A program made the translations under genes and the position numbers. Of a stretch of DNA of 64,000 bases, positions 35,531 through 46,519 are shown piece by piece. Source of the DNA: Siphonodentalium dalli (taxonomy: Eukaryota > Mollusca > Scaphopoda > Gadilida > Siphonodentaliidae); NCBI GenBank assembly GCA_032622095.1, contig CP136065.1:57779949-57843948 (forward strand), read 5' to 3'. Below the pieces are notes generated by a model. The model worked only from the letters and a program-made list of their open reading frames with translations. It was not told the DNA's origin and ran no database searches. How positions within the stretch are numbered: the first letter of the stretch is position 1; each line of letters starts with the position of its first letter.

Positions 35531-36054
35531 GAGAAACGTTCAGCAACCTGCCTTGGTATTTAGGCGCCCATTTCTCGTGCACATGGGCGCTGGCCGCCTT
35601 GAAGATTCATCATAAACATGCGTACTCTCCGAAGCGGTCTGCAACCCACTGCATTTCAGCACAATCGTGTCGGTGGGTTTGAAGTCTTGCATTTCCGTCC
35701 ATTAAGAACGAATATAAGTGGTCGTGGTCATGAAGTCGGTATATATTATGTAATCGCACGGAAGCTTAATCCAAGACTCAAGTACTCACCTGTCCTGTAC
35801 CAGGAGGTAGTAGTGGTTAAGCTCCTGGTCGCGGGGAACAGTTTGGGTAGCAAAATGTAAGCAAATGCCCCACAGAGATGGCAGAAACACGCGGCGGGGA
35901 CAAACTATCAAGATCTTAGCACATGTTAGCGACCGAGTGAACTACAAAAGAACCTATGCCGGATATACTGCTTTTGTGGTAACATCGGTTCTTATTCCAT
36001 TTAGATATAACGTTATTCAGCCTCTTCCCCAACAATATTTACACAAATGGTTAC
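35531..36054. other. Intergenic DNA, nothing recognised
   Basis: Frames at 35618-35860 and 35865-36062 have no recognisable domains. Confidence 0.35.
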
Positions 36055-36135
36055 TCGAGTAAAGCCTATTACATTGATAGCAGACAGTACCCTTACCAAC
36101 TGCAGACAGTATCATTTGGAAGCGCGGGAGTTTGG
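36055..36135. repeat. Short direct repeat, copy 1
   Basis: CTCGAGTAAAGCCTATTACA then TTGATAGCAGACAGTACCCT and ATCATTTGGAAGCGC recur at 36520-36612 with an insertion of about 11 bases. Confidence 0.7.
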
Positions 36136-36519
36136 TGGGAGCTGGTGTCGTTAAGTTCTCTTGGGTGACGTCTTATCGATCCTGTCAATATAAGGTATTC
36201 TTTAGATGCCGTATCTAAAAAAAAATAAAGACGATGAACAGATCTACAAACAGGTACTTTGACAAAAATGAGCTAGAAATTGGGAAAAAAATCATATGAA
36301 ACTATCAGATCATATCCGTGAAATATCCACAATACACTGATATGATTTTGCAATGAAAATACGTTTAATTTGTCTCATTTTGTCGCCTATTTGTGTGTTC
36401 CATAGTTTTTTTTTTAAATGTATCGTTCGTCTGTCGTTTGTGGAACAATGCGAAATGTTTAATATGCTAAAAAATAAACCTCACGTGACAAGATTAATAA
36501 AAGTGATCGCTATTACTCG

Positions 36520-36612
36520 AGTAAAGTCCATTAAATTGATAGCAGACCACCGTCAGACAGTACCCTTACCAGATGCAGACAATATCATTTGGAAGCGCCG
36601 GTCCCCTGCGAG
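36520..36612. repeat. Short direct repeat, copy 2
   Basis: CTCGAGTAAAGTCCATTAAA, TTGATAGCAGAC, CAGACAGTACCCTTACCA and ATCATTTGGAAGCGCC. Counterpart of 36055-36135. Confidence 0.7.
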
Positions 36613-37669
36613 CGTTACCACTGCCAATATATCGGCCTCGATTTTGTGATACAGAGAGTCATTGGCCATCAAAAGATTAATAAATTCGATTCAGTATCTA
36701 TCGAGGTGTACAATTAGTGGATAATCGATGGACGATGAAAGTGAGACATCCAGGTTTTTCGATGTATTCGTCCGATAGTGAAAATAGTCTCATTTTTTCA
36801 GCCATTACGACTTATTCGTTTGTAAAAAATATAGTTGGTCATTTGTGATAATTATATTAAATTCCCTATAGGAATAATTCACCCATTGTGTCTTATCTCG
36901 TTGTGTATGCTCGCTGATGAAAATTTGTGATATCTTCTAAAAGCTACCGGTGTGATTGTGGTCCCCTGCTAACGCGTTTACACAGTACCACAACCGCTGC
37001 TACCTCGCTGTAGGTTACACTAGTGTAAATGTTTTCCATATGCCTCATTGCTAACGTTTTAGCGTATACTGTTAACAATATAAATCCTAGGTCCAAAATT
37101 TTCTTTAAATCTGAAAGATTGACATTTGCGGAAACTTTTTATGCAAAAAAATCATGTCCGTCTAGCAGTAAATTCGCCTTTAAATCTTGTGTTTTCGTAA
37201 CTACTGTCAGAACCGCACTAAAGAAATAATGTCATATTTTAGACCACCCACAAAATTTAAACTTCACAACAAAGGGTTAATTCCTGTGCCAATGGCTATT
37301 TTACTTAAGGAAATCATAGGGAAGAGGTGTGATGATTTATTTATGCAAAAACACACAAGGCTATTGACCAATCGGGGCCCAGTGTCTATTTTATTCTCTC
37401 CTATCCGCTCCGAAACACATTTACACGAGTGTAACCTGTACAGGACCGGTTCACAGTGGGTGGTATTGGTTGCTTAGACATATAGGAGTACAGGTGTACT
37501 GGCCCCTTTATTTAATTGTCTGGAGATAATGTCGTCTGCTGACATGCGATCTTTTCTCGCCAGCTACCAAATACACGAACAACACAAATTGGTAGTATAA
37601 TTTGGCTTCGACGAGCTAAAATTACAGCAATTTCTCCGAGTGCTGTCACGGTGCTCATCTACAACTATG
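36613..37669. other. Intergenic DNA, nothing recognised
   Basis: Frames at 37029-37229 and 37187-37477 overlap in different phases. No domain was recognised. Confidence 0.35.
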
Positions 37670-37880
37670 TGAACATTTGTCATTCGAACAACTCTTGTTG
37701 CTATCAGGTGTTGGTCGGTATTATTAATTTGCTATGACGCACATTTGTGCATAAAATATGCATGCAATTCATTGTAATCGTTTGCGTTGTTGTTTCTAAA
37801 GGTGGTAATATGCAATCTTTTATATCTGGAACATAACCCTTCAAACGACGACTTAATGCCCCCCACCGAAATGGTTAGTT
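37670..37880. repeat. Dispersed repeat, copy 1
   Basis: GTTGCTATCAGGTGTTGG, TATAAAATATGCATGCA.TTC, TCTAAAGGTG, ATATCTG.. and AAACGACGAC recur in order at 42370-42570. Confidence 0.65.
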
Positions 37881-38039
37881 TAGTTTAAACATATGTATTT
37901 GTCTAATTTGACAACACAAAATGACACATACAATTTTATACAGACAATGGGATTGGAGGACAAGTGCTGTCTCACATATGAGCACCTCCTTTCCCCTCCC
38001 CAAATGGTTGACGTTCTACCCCAAACACACGTGCAAGTA

Positions 38040-38252
38040 CAGTAATACCCTAAATAATCGACTCCTTAACCACAGCAGAATTATGGTAATTTTTTCAGGA
38101 ATTAGTTCGAAATATGGCTTGTTGCCATTCATCGGAAAGCTCACAGTGAGAGCTTTCCGATGAATGGAAACAAACCATATTTCCGACTAAATCGTGAACA
38201 ATTACCCATAATTCTGCTGTGGTTAAGGAGTCAATTATTTAGTGCATTACTG
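38040..38252. mobile_element. Fully palindromic Tigger/pogo-like MITE (copy 2)
   Basis: A 213-bp palindrome CAGTAATACCCTAAATAATC .. GTGCATTACTG flanked by TA (38038-38039, 38253-38254). Same family as 24365-24576, somewhat diverged, with centre GAAAGCTCACAGTGAGAGCT. Confidence 0.83.
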
Positions 38253-38302
38253 TACTTGCTGTGGCGATGAAAGCAGTCGTAACAGTTAAGGAAATTGGAA
38301 TG

Positions 38303-38798
38303 TTGGACGTTTTGGCTCCTGGGTTTGCGGTTCGGCACCTGGACGTTTCGGCACCCAATTTTTCGGCACGTCGGGCGTTTCGGGACCTGGTAATTTATAT
38401 TTTGGGCGTAAAAAATCAGAGAGCTAAGAAAGTATCTTGAGCCATATTATATGAGAGGCCAAACGTAGTGAAATTAGCCCCACTGTTCATAGCACACAAC
38501 TAGAAAACACTGCGAAAACAATCATTAATCAAACGAAATACGCTATAAATTTCCTTCGCATTTGAACCATGGAAAGACAGAAGACATTACTATACATATA
38601 AAATTGATCGACTGTATACTAGTTATATCAAAGATAATAAATGAATCATGTGACGAAACGTTTTCGGTGAACTGCCGAAACGTCCAGGTGCTTGGGCCGA
38701 AACAACCAAGTGCCGAAACCCAGGTGTCCAAAACGTCCTGAAAACTAGGTGCCGAAACGTGCAGGTGCCGAAACGTCGGCACCCCCCCCCCCCCCCAA
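38303..38798. mobile_element. DNA element with GGTGCCGAAACGTCC subterminal repeats
   Basis: The left arm holds CACCTGGACGTTTCGGCACC-type words; the right arm holds the same words inverted (CCGAAACGTCCAGGTGCTTG, GGTGCCGAAACG). At least four copies occur per side, flanking an AT-rich ~250-bp middle, and the right end runs into a C run (38783-38797). Nonautonomous; the superfamily is not assigned. Confidence 0.6.
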
Positions 38799-39778
38799 GA
38801 CTCTCGTAGCAAGTGTTATCGTTATTGAAATTCCGCCGATCAAACGATAACTATCAACACCCGAGAACGCGGCTGCAACAACGAACATTACATAAAATAG
38901 ATTTGCTTCACGATGTGTCAAAACTCATTATTTGTCAGACAGTGGTACAGGTGACGAAAAGGAATGTAGAACGACATGATTCCAGCCATTTCTTCTGAAA
39001 ATAAATTAATCAGAGATTACATATAGGACCATTTATCTGATAACAAGCAACATTGTCTGCATTTTAGATTTACTGTTCGTGGCGCATCGCGGCGTTTGTT
39101 GACAATACTGACTTACGCGGTCACAGTAGATGTTTACAAACAATGGTTTCAACATACAGAAACTCGTCAACGGAGGGTTATTGATAATGAAAATAAGAAC
39201 AAGCTTGCTTTATTTTTCGGCGGAAAATAAATTCTGTTTGTTTATCCGTGACTAATTCCTAATTCCTAATTGACTAATTCATACCTATTTACAATTGTGC
39301 GTACTTTAGACATTGTGTTTCCCGAAATTGTACGATCGACGTGGTTGGAATTTTTCGGCAATATTACTTTATTGCCAGATGCTACCATGCGACAGTGTCT
39401 GGGCACTCACCCATCAGGTGAAATGTAATGTTTTCGGAGAATATTTAGTCGAATATTTTCCGACTACCTGTTGGGAAGTTTCCATTCATACGGATGTTAG
39501 GTTAAAAACTGCTGAGGTATCACATCCAACTCAACGGGTGCAATTCCGGTTTCGGATAGTTAAGAATTTTGGTCTTCATTAGGATGTACTTTGAAACACA
39601 AAGCCTGCCACAACCCATACATAGTCTATAACTATGTATGCATTCCCTGTGTTCATCCATGAAGTTCAAGACTCAAGTACTTTTCGCTTATAATATAGGA
39701 TTACTTCTGTACTAACGGAAGTTTTCGTCTGTAAACATGTGATCTTCGCCCAACAACGACCGTACATCGACCATGGGC
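38799..39778. other. Intergenic DNA, nothing recognised
   Basis: The frame at 39313-39582 lacks recognisable features. AAACAATGGTTTCAACATAC near 39140 faintly resembles the dispersed repeat at 33.2 kb. Confidence 0.35.
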
Positions 39779-40024
39779 GCAACAAACTATTTGGCATTGT
39801 TCAGTCTTACATAGCTGCGACAACACGTTTTAATCAAGATTAATTGCCTGATAAAATGCTTTCATATAGAAATATAGTTATACTTTTGTTTGTTTTTTAT
39901 CATTATTATTATATATTCAATTTTAAGTATATTATGTACATGTAGTATTGTATACATAATACAAAACATATACTGACATAATATTACGAGTTGGGGAGGG
40001 GTGGGGTCACTGGCACTCCAACTT

Positions 40025-40073
<49 letters not shown>

Positions 40074-40495
40074 TAAACGAAAATATTTATATACCACATT
40101 GTTCGTTGCTAGTGGTTTTATATTAATTTCTAAATCAATTAGTTTAATAAAGTTAAAATTGAAAAGATGAAATATTCATAAGATATTAAAACTTTCCTGG
40201 AGACTCTCCTAACATAGTTATACTGATTCGATGCCCGGCCCTGACATGTATCCAGAGAGACGACTGGTAATAAACACACAACACGAAACATCACCATATA
40301 CACACGCTTACCATTATAGCTGTTATAATCTTTTGTTCAGTCTGTGTAATACACCACAATTGTAAATACTCTGTCATCTGGTTCATAAATATTTTATAAA
40401 CCAACCTTATTTCGGGAGAAGGGTCTCCTGTAAGTTTATGTAACTTGTACCCCATCCCTTTGCAATTTGATAAATCACAATAAAATATGTTTTAA
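39779..40495 (+). mobile_element. 5'-truncated LINE 3' end, with CT microsatellite
   Basis: The coding remnant ends KLFGIVQSYIAATTRF-N-Q-D-stop (39786-39842), matching the end of the LINE fragment at 21245. The 3' UTR has a (CT)n tract at about 40022-40070, then TTCGGGAGAAGGGTCTCC, AACTTGTACCCCATCCC and AATAAAATATGTTTTAACG, mirroring the other copies. No target duplication was identified. Confidence 0.7.
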
Positions 40496-40557
40496 CGTAA
40501 ATACTATGGGCTTATTCCCATATGCAGTCTCGCGCATTATACGTCTAGTCGCGGCGA

Positions 40558-40680
40558 CTTTTAAGTTCGCAGCCACTATATGATCATGCATTCCTGATTT
40601 CTGTTACATTTCCTCTTATTTGGTGGTAACAAATTTGCTCGTCTTTGCATTGTTGATCCTCTATCAAATGCGTATATTAC
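40558..40680. repeat. Direct repeat pair, copy 1
   Basis: TTTAAGTTCGCAGCCACT, CATGCATTCCTGAT, TGTTACATT, GCTCGTCTTTGCATTGTTG and CTATCAAATGCGTATATTA recur at 41331-41452. Confidence 0.7.
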
Positions 40681-41330
40681 AGATACGATAAGCGTTGGCG
40701 GTGGGTATTGTTTTTAATATAGTCACATCCGTTAAAACCGCCATACACAGAAAGAATATTAAATTATATTATAGGCAAAGTTTGTTCTTATACCAATCTA
40801 ACTATTGCGTAAATTGCATGTTACTGTCATGTTAGTACTCTGTGTTATGTAAACAAACGCCGTGGTATGTAAACAAACAGTACGCAAAGAGTTAAGAGTA
40901 TACGATAATCAAAACACTCAACGCTGGGGCGACCCCACTATGTGAACTTTGGTTAGAAATGCCACCAAGTTGTTTACAACATATACCACTATAGCGCTCG
41001 CCAATCTTCGCCTCTCAAGATTTAGATGTTGAATGGGTCACAGTGAATCACTCTCCTTAAAAAAATCGCCACGATGTTGAGTGATTTGCTTATCGCTTAC
41101 ACTTTGCGTGCTGTATATAAACAAACGCTCGGCTCACACAATTAAAGTGCGTTTTGTGGATAATATCGCATTCATACTATCAGTATATTATACTATTACA
41201 TGTAGTATACCCACTGACGAAATCTTCATTATTTGGTAACTGTTATTTCTAATTTATCAGTATACTATACTATTATTATTTGGTAACTATTATTTCTAAA
41301 TTATAACCTTTAACGAAGGCCATCCGTGCC

Positions 41331-41452
41331 TTTAAGTTCGAAGCCACTCTATGCTCATGAATTCCTGATATCTGTTGCATTCCCTCTCATTTTTGGTGAT
41401 AGATATTTCGCTCGTGTGTGCATTGTTGGTCCGCTATCAAATTCGTATATTA
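41331..41452. repeat. Direct repeat pair, copy 2
   Basis: TTTAAGTTCGAAGCCACTCT, CATGAATTCCTGATATCTGT, GCTCGTGTGTGCATTGTTGG and CTATCAAATTCGTATATTAA. Counterpart of 40558-40680. Confidence 0.7.
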
Positions 41453-43149
41453 ATGAATATCCAAAGTAACAAATGACAACGATATTGCACCTCAAAGTGT
41501 TCAATGTCGGGTAAAATTACAATAAGCAATACGATAAAGAATACCACCTAAAAAGTGCAAGTATGCATAATCACACTTTCTTTACTACATACTCAGCCAT
41601 CTTGGATTTTACTCTTTGCGTTACTAAATCATTTGGCACACCATACATACGACATACTTCATCCGACTGTCACCAAACTTCATATGGATCTTCTGGGTGA
41701 CCAGAATGTTCAGATAACAAGATCAAAAACGGCCATAATGTATTTTCCGAACATTTCCCAGTTCTGCACTTGTATTATATGTTTTCGTCTGACTATCCTC
41801 TGCTCTGCTCCAAATGAATAATATACCATTACAAATTACACTCTTATAACTGAGTGGGAGAAACCATTCAGGGTTAATGTCGGTCTGAGGAGATATACGC
41901 GCATCTTTTCGGATTACTCTTCTCGCCTGTTTCTGTGCCTGGAAGCTAACATATATATGCACCCCAAAAGTCGTCGCGACCCGGCGCGCGCAGATGGGAA
42001 GAGACCATATGACTGCACTAACAAAGCATTAGGCATGCAACATGTGATCCAAACTACAGGCAGAGTTATCTCCCATCGCTCCGCTGAGATACCACTGCCA
42101 TAAGGACATTTGGTAAAGATTTCTTACGTGTTCTCAGTTCTTATATTTTAGGATTAAAATTGTCTATGTCTGGCTCAGTTCATATTGTTCTTATCAATAG
42201 CGAAATAATTACCATTATTGCACACTTTTTGTGGTCAAAATAGGATAATAGGTGACTAAATATAGTTCCGACGATATAGAAATAGATGTATCGGTCCGCA
42301 AAGTACCATCATTGTGGCAGTGCTACATCGCAGTGATAACGTAGAGTGCGCTGCATGGAGTTTGCATGTGACCTTCAAATAACTCCTGTTGCTATCAGGT
42401 GTTGGCCGGGATGACTAATTTACTATTACGCCCATCTGTGTATAAAATATGCATGCAGTTCCTTGGAACATTCTAGTTGCTCTCTCTAAAGGTGTTATGA
42501 TGAACTATCTGCTATATCTGCGACACAACCCGTTAAACGACGACCGAATGTTCCCCAAATAGGTTGATCTTCCAACTGTAATTGATTTGGTGGTGCAAGC
42601 AGTTTTCATTTGATGATTACAGGTATCAACTATACAATTTACCTACAGTATACACATTACAAGTACAATCCATGTAAATTATTACATATAACATGTTTCA
42701 GACATTCATTAATTCGCGTATGTCATCACTTTTGATCGTGCCAATTTATACAGAAGGGTTGGTAGGATTGATCATTGTTTTTATTTATATCAGAAGTTCA
42801 TTATTGGAACCAGGAGCTCAATACTTATTTCGATGGATCGCTACATATCAACATAGGACCAATGTGCCACTTTCAGGAGGTTTCCACTGGCTTCATTGTT
42901 ATAGACACTATCATATGGCCATATACAAACATATAGTGTACGTTTAATTTCAACTTTTTTCCATAACTGCATTGGCTAGTCACTGAGAGGGTATACATTT
43001 ATTAACCCTGTAGTATGGCTATTTTTTATTACAGTAGGCTTGGAACTTTTTGATTTTTTTTTTGCCATTGTCGAAAACATAATCTAAATTCTAGGCGAAC
43101 AGATCTGTGTCTCTACTTTGTGGACATGATTGTATAGTTAGTGTAATCT
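41453..43149. other. Intergenic DNA with two repeat fragments
   Basis: 41588-41705 is one unit of the 33.8-kb array (CAGCCATCTTGGATTTTACT, CACCAAACTTCATATGGATC). 42370-42570 is the second copy of the 37670-37880 repeat. The frame at 42693-42947 is not recognisable. Confidence 0.5.
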
Positions 43150-43525
43150 GACCATAGTTGTATATTTACACTCAAACATGCATTCGCGTTGTGGAACATG
43201 AATGCAGGATGTTGGTTGGTCGAAATTACGTCACATGACGTCGCGCGCTGACCCCAACTTGCATCCATTTTAGTGTAGACGCAACTTGCTCCGAGCTACG
43301 ATAATAACGTTGGAAATATACTCTTAAAACTCTTTTAATCTGACAGTTGACTCGATTGAGTGTAAATATAAGTAATGAATGTTGATTTTGTTGCGTTCCA
43401 CAGAGTATGGATGCAAGTTGGTCTGACATTTTCATGTGTGGAACGCTTTCGCGTCCCACACAAAATGTCATACCAACTTGCATCCATACTCTATGGAACG
43501 CAACAAAATCAACATCCATTTCTTA
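43150..43525. repeat. Dispersed repeat ending in a long hairpin
   Basis: After TTTACACTCAAACATGCATT and ACGTCACATGACGTCGCGCG, positions about 43382-43517 form a hairpin: AATGTTGATTTTGTTGCGTT and ATGGATGCAAGTTGGTCTGA are mirrored after a GGAACGCTTTCGCGTCCC centre. Relatives are at 33440-33740 and, for one arm, 35040-35110. Confidence 0.75.
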
Positions 43526-43654
43526 AGTACACCCGGTGATGATGTTTAAGGGGCACCGCGCCTTTTGCATAAATTCAGGCAAAAATAGCTAGACAATTTC
43601 TCTGGATCGAGCCCGCGAAATATCTTGAATTTCACATATCTTCATCTTCATCTC

Positions 43655-44345
43655 ATATATATTTTGAAGACCTCTGTCTGTTTGTATGTTTGTCTGTATG
43701 TATGTTTGTCATTTATACAAATCTACGATTCTCGACCGATCGGGACCAAACTTGGTACGTGTGTGTAGTTTGACCAGGCGGTGGACGTTGTCGTATTGGC
43801 GAGCCCGTGCGGCGCCCGCTTCGCGCATGCGCAGACGAGATCTCGGAAACGGGTGGAGCTATCGACTTGAAATTTGGTATGTGAATGTATCTTGCCCCGG
43901 ATACGAATTTTCTCGGGTAGCCGAGCCCGTGCGACGCCAGCTTCGCGCATGCGCAGACCGGATCTCGGAAACGGGTAGAGCTATCGACTTGGAATTTGGT
44001 TTTTGAATAGCCCGGACAACGTCGGGCTGGGTAGAGCTATCGACTTGAAATTTGGTTTTTGAATAGCCCGGACAACGTCGGGCTATACGAATTTTATCGG
44101 GTCGCCGAGCCCGTGCGACACCAGCTTCGCGCATGCGCAGACGAGATCTCGGAAACGGGTGGAGCTATCGACTTGAAATTTGCTACGTGAATGTATCTTG
44201 CCCCGGATACGAATTTTATCGGGTCGCCGAGCCCGTTCGACGCCAGCTTCGCGCATGCGCAGACCAGATCTCGGAAACGGGTGGAGCTATCGACTTGAAA
44301 TTTGGTTTTTGAATAGCCCGGACAACGTCGGGCTCATCGGCTAGT
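43655..44345. repeat. CpG-rich tandem array with GCGCATGCGC in each unit
   Basis: A TATATTTTGAAGACCTCTGT head with TGTCTGTATG words is followed by four GC-rich units: CTCGGAAACGGGTGGAGCTA, TCGACTTGAAATTTG, CCCCGGATACGAATTTT, CGGGT.GCCGAGCCCGTGCG and CAGCTTCGCGCATGCGCAGA. GCGCATGCGC lies at 43823-43832, 43945-43954, 44129-44138 and 44251-44260. A small palindrome AGCCCGGACAACGTCGGGCT occurs three times (near 44010, 44067 and 44315). Confidence 0.85.
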
Positions 44346-44980
44346 CTATTATATATTTTGGAAGATCTGTCTGTGTGTCTGTCTGTGTGTCTGTCTGTGT
44401 GTCTGTGTGTTCGCGATGGACTCGAAAACGGCCGAACCGATTTCGATGAAACTTGGTATGTGGGGGTATTTTCGGCCGAGAACTGGCATAGGCCTATTAA
44501 TTTGTCCGTGCGACGTGACCTTGACCTTGAAATCGGGTAATTTCAAGGTCAAACGCCCGAATATCACGGGATTTCGATGAAACTTGGTATGTGGGGGGTA
44601 CTTTCTTATGGCGAGTCTCTTAAGCATATTCATTTGCCCGTGCGACGTGACATTGACCTTGAAATCGGGTAACTTCAAGGTCAAATCGCCAATTTTGATG
44701 GGATTTCGAAAAAAATTGATACGTGGGGTTACTTTTGTCCACTGATTGTTTTGGACGGGTCCAATCGTGACCCCGACCAGACATTGACCTTCAAAATGAT
44801 CAATTCAAGGGTCAAATCGGGTAAAACCGGATGGATTTCGACGGGCACGTTTGTCGGGTACTTTTGTCCGGGCAGTGTTTTTGGTCTGGTCAAATCGTGA
44901 CCCCAATTGACCTTGACCTTCAAAATGGCAAATTCAAGGTCAAAGCCCGGACGAAGTCGGGTCACCTTCTAGTTGTATAT
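44346..44980. repeat. Tandem array with inverted TGACCTTGA/TCAAGGTCA pairs
   Basis: The head is TATATTTTGGAAGATCTGTC with further TCTGTC/TCTGTG words. About four units have CCGATTTCGATGAAACTTGG, TATGTGGGG, then CGTGCGACGTGAC followed by TTGACCTTGAAAT, a short loop and an ATTTCAAGGTCAA mirror. Perfect pairs are at about 44521-44552 and 44653-44683, with weaker ones at 44780-44820 and 44908-44943. Frames across it are repeat by-products. Confidence 0.82.
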
Positions 44981-45024
44981 ATAATCTGAACTCTTATTAA
45001 CAGCAGACCAAAACAATGTATTAA

Positions 45025-45100
45025 CCCTTTCATGGCGGGGGTTGCGCTGGTGCAGCATTAAATATTATATGCGAGTGCATTCTCTTACATATGCACTCGC
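45025..45100. mobile_element. MITE fragment at the retrotransposon 3' side
   Basis: TTAA at 45021-45024, then CCCTTTCATGGCG, GCGCTGGTGCAGCATTAAAT and a hairpin GCGAGTGCATTCTCTTACAT..ATGCACTCGC. This is the left end of the 7680-type MITE. It borders the point where RNase H similarity stops, so it may have arrived with the event that removed the 3' end of the retrotransposon. Confidence 0.65.
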
Positions 45101-45545
45101 CTTTTATATGATTTACAAATTGTACTCTTGGAGTGACAGACTCCATTTCAATAACCTTTGATTTTGCTCCTCATCTTATTGAGGAATGTTAAAGGATTAT
45201 GATCAGTATATACAATGATAGGATAACAAGTGGTTGACAAGTATACTTCAAAATGAGACAATGCTAGAATCAATGATAATGTTTCTTTCTCCACGGTTGA
45301 ATAATTGTCTGGAATTTCTTGGAGAAGTAACAAACTGGATGATCAACACCGTGTTCATCCTCTTGAACGAGGATTGACCCAGCCCCAATATCGCTCGCAT
45401 CGATTATGAGCTTGAATTGCTTATAATAATCAGGCGTAGCGAGAATTGGTGCTCTCAGCAACTTGGTTTTGATCACTTTAAATGATTTCTGACAGCCTTC
45501 TGTCCACACAAATATTTTTTTATTTGCTTGAAGGTGCAACAACAT
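45100..45545 (-). pseudogene. Retrotransposon RNase H, broken
   Basis: RNase H removes the RNA strand during cDNA synthesis. On the minus strand the frame from 45545 reads FVWTEGCQKSF, then the catalytic-region IDASDIGAG and PVCYFSKKF. It changes phase near 45290, after which STVEKETLSLILAL (catalytic Glu) and YTDHNPLTFLNKM (catalytic Asp) follow, down to 45148. A further phase change keeps the LLKWSLSLQEYNL tract to about 45110, after which similarity is lost. It follows RT directly, as expected for Ty3/gypsy pol. Confidence 0.82.
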
Positions 45546-45549
45546 CTGA

Positions 45550-46519
45550 AAATTTTACACAAAACTTCCTGTAATAACCAACCATTCCCAAGAAACGTAA
45601 TAACTCTGTCTTTGACGAGGGAGCAGGATAATTAACTATAACCTGTACCTTTGCATCTTCTAGTTTAACCTGTCCCTGTCCAACCACATGCCCTAAATAA
45701 GTAACAGTGGCCTTTCACTCTTTGCTAAGTTAATGGTCATATTTGCCTGTGAAATCCTCTCAAGAAAATTTCTGATCTGCTGCAAGTGATCCATCCAATT
45801 AGTTTCTGTATGTAAACAAACATCATCAATATATGCTTCTGTATCTGATAAATAACTAATTAAGTGGTTTATCAATCTCATAAACGTGTCCCCTGAGTTT
45901 CTCATTCCAAAGGGAGTGACTTTATAAGAATATAATCCTGAAGGGGTCACAAATGCTGAAATTTCTTTTGCCCTGGCAGTCAGAGGAATCGCCCAGTATC
46001 CTTTCAAAAGATCAAATTTTGTCACATACCTTGCTTTTCTCATTCTGTCAATGACGTCATCTATTGTTGGAATTGGGAAATTGTCTGGTTTTGATAACAC
46101 ATTGACCTTGCGATAATCTGTAACAAACCTGAAGCTATATTCCGATTTCCTGACTAATATGCACTCCAGATGCTTTGACTTGGCTCAATTATGTCATTGT
46201 CCAGCATATACTGTATCTCTTTCTGGATCTGTGCGGCTTTAACAGGGCTTACCCTATAAGGGGCATGTTTTACCGGGTTAGCTGTTCCAACGTCTACATC
46301 ATGAACAATTAAGTTAGTCTTACCTGGTACATCAGGAAACACATGCTCACACTCCATAATGAGCGTAATCAAGCTTTTCTTCTGATCTTCAGGCAGATGC
46401 TTGAGTCTCTCATCCAGGTTTTGAAGAACAACTGAATTGTTGAGCTTCAGGTTGACATATATTTTCTCATAATTTAACTCGTCATCTGTCACTGGTGGGA
46501 GAAAATCTTCACATGTCAC
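45550..46519 (-). pseudogene. Retrotransposon reverse transcriptase, frameshifted
   Basis: Three minus-strand frames together cover a Ty3/gypsy reverse transcriptase. 46519-46154 holds the N-terminal connector ending in PYRVSPVKAAQIQKEIQYML and IEPSQSIWSAY. After a shift near 46155, FRFVTDYRKVN and TKFDLLKGYWAIPL (palm Asp), FVTPSGLYSYKVTPFGMRNS and the catalytic YIDDV (45821-45835) follow to 45693. After another shift near 45712, TYLGHVVGQG and LLRFLGMVGYYRKF lead into RNase H. The enzyme would copy the element RNA into DNA. Its position after integrase is the unusual feature. At least three frame breaks make it non-functional as read. Confidence 0.85.

Noticed and set aside
43686-44965. Frames of 60-111 codons across the 43.7-45 kb arrays
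   Set aside because: They repeat with the array unit and exist in several phases; no domain.
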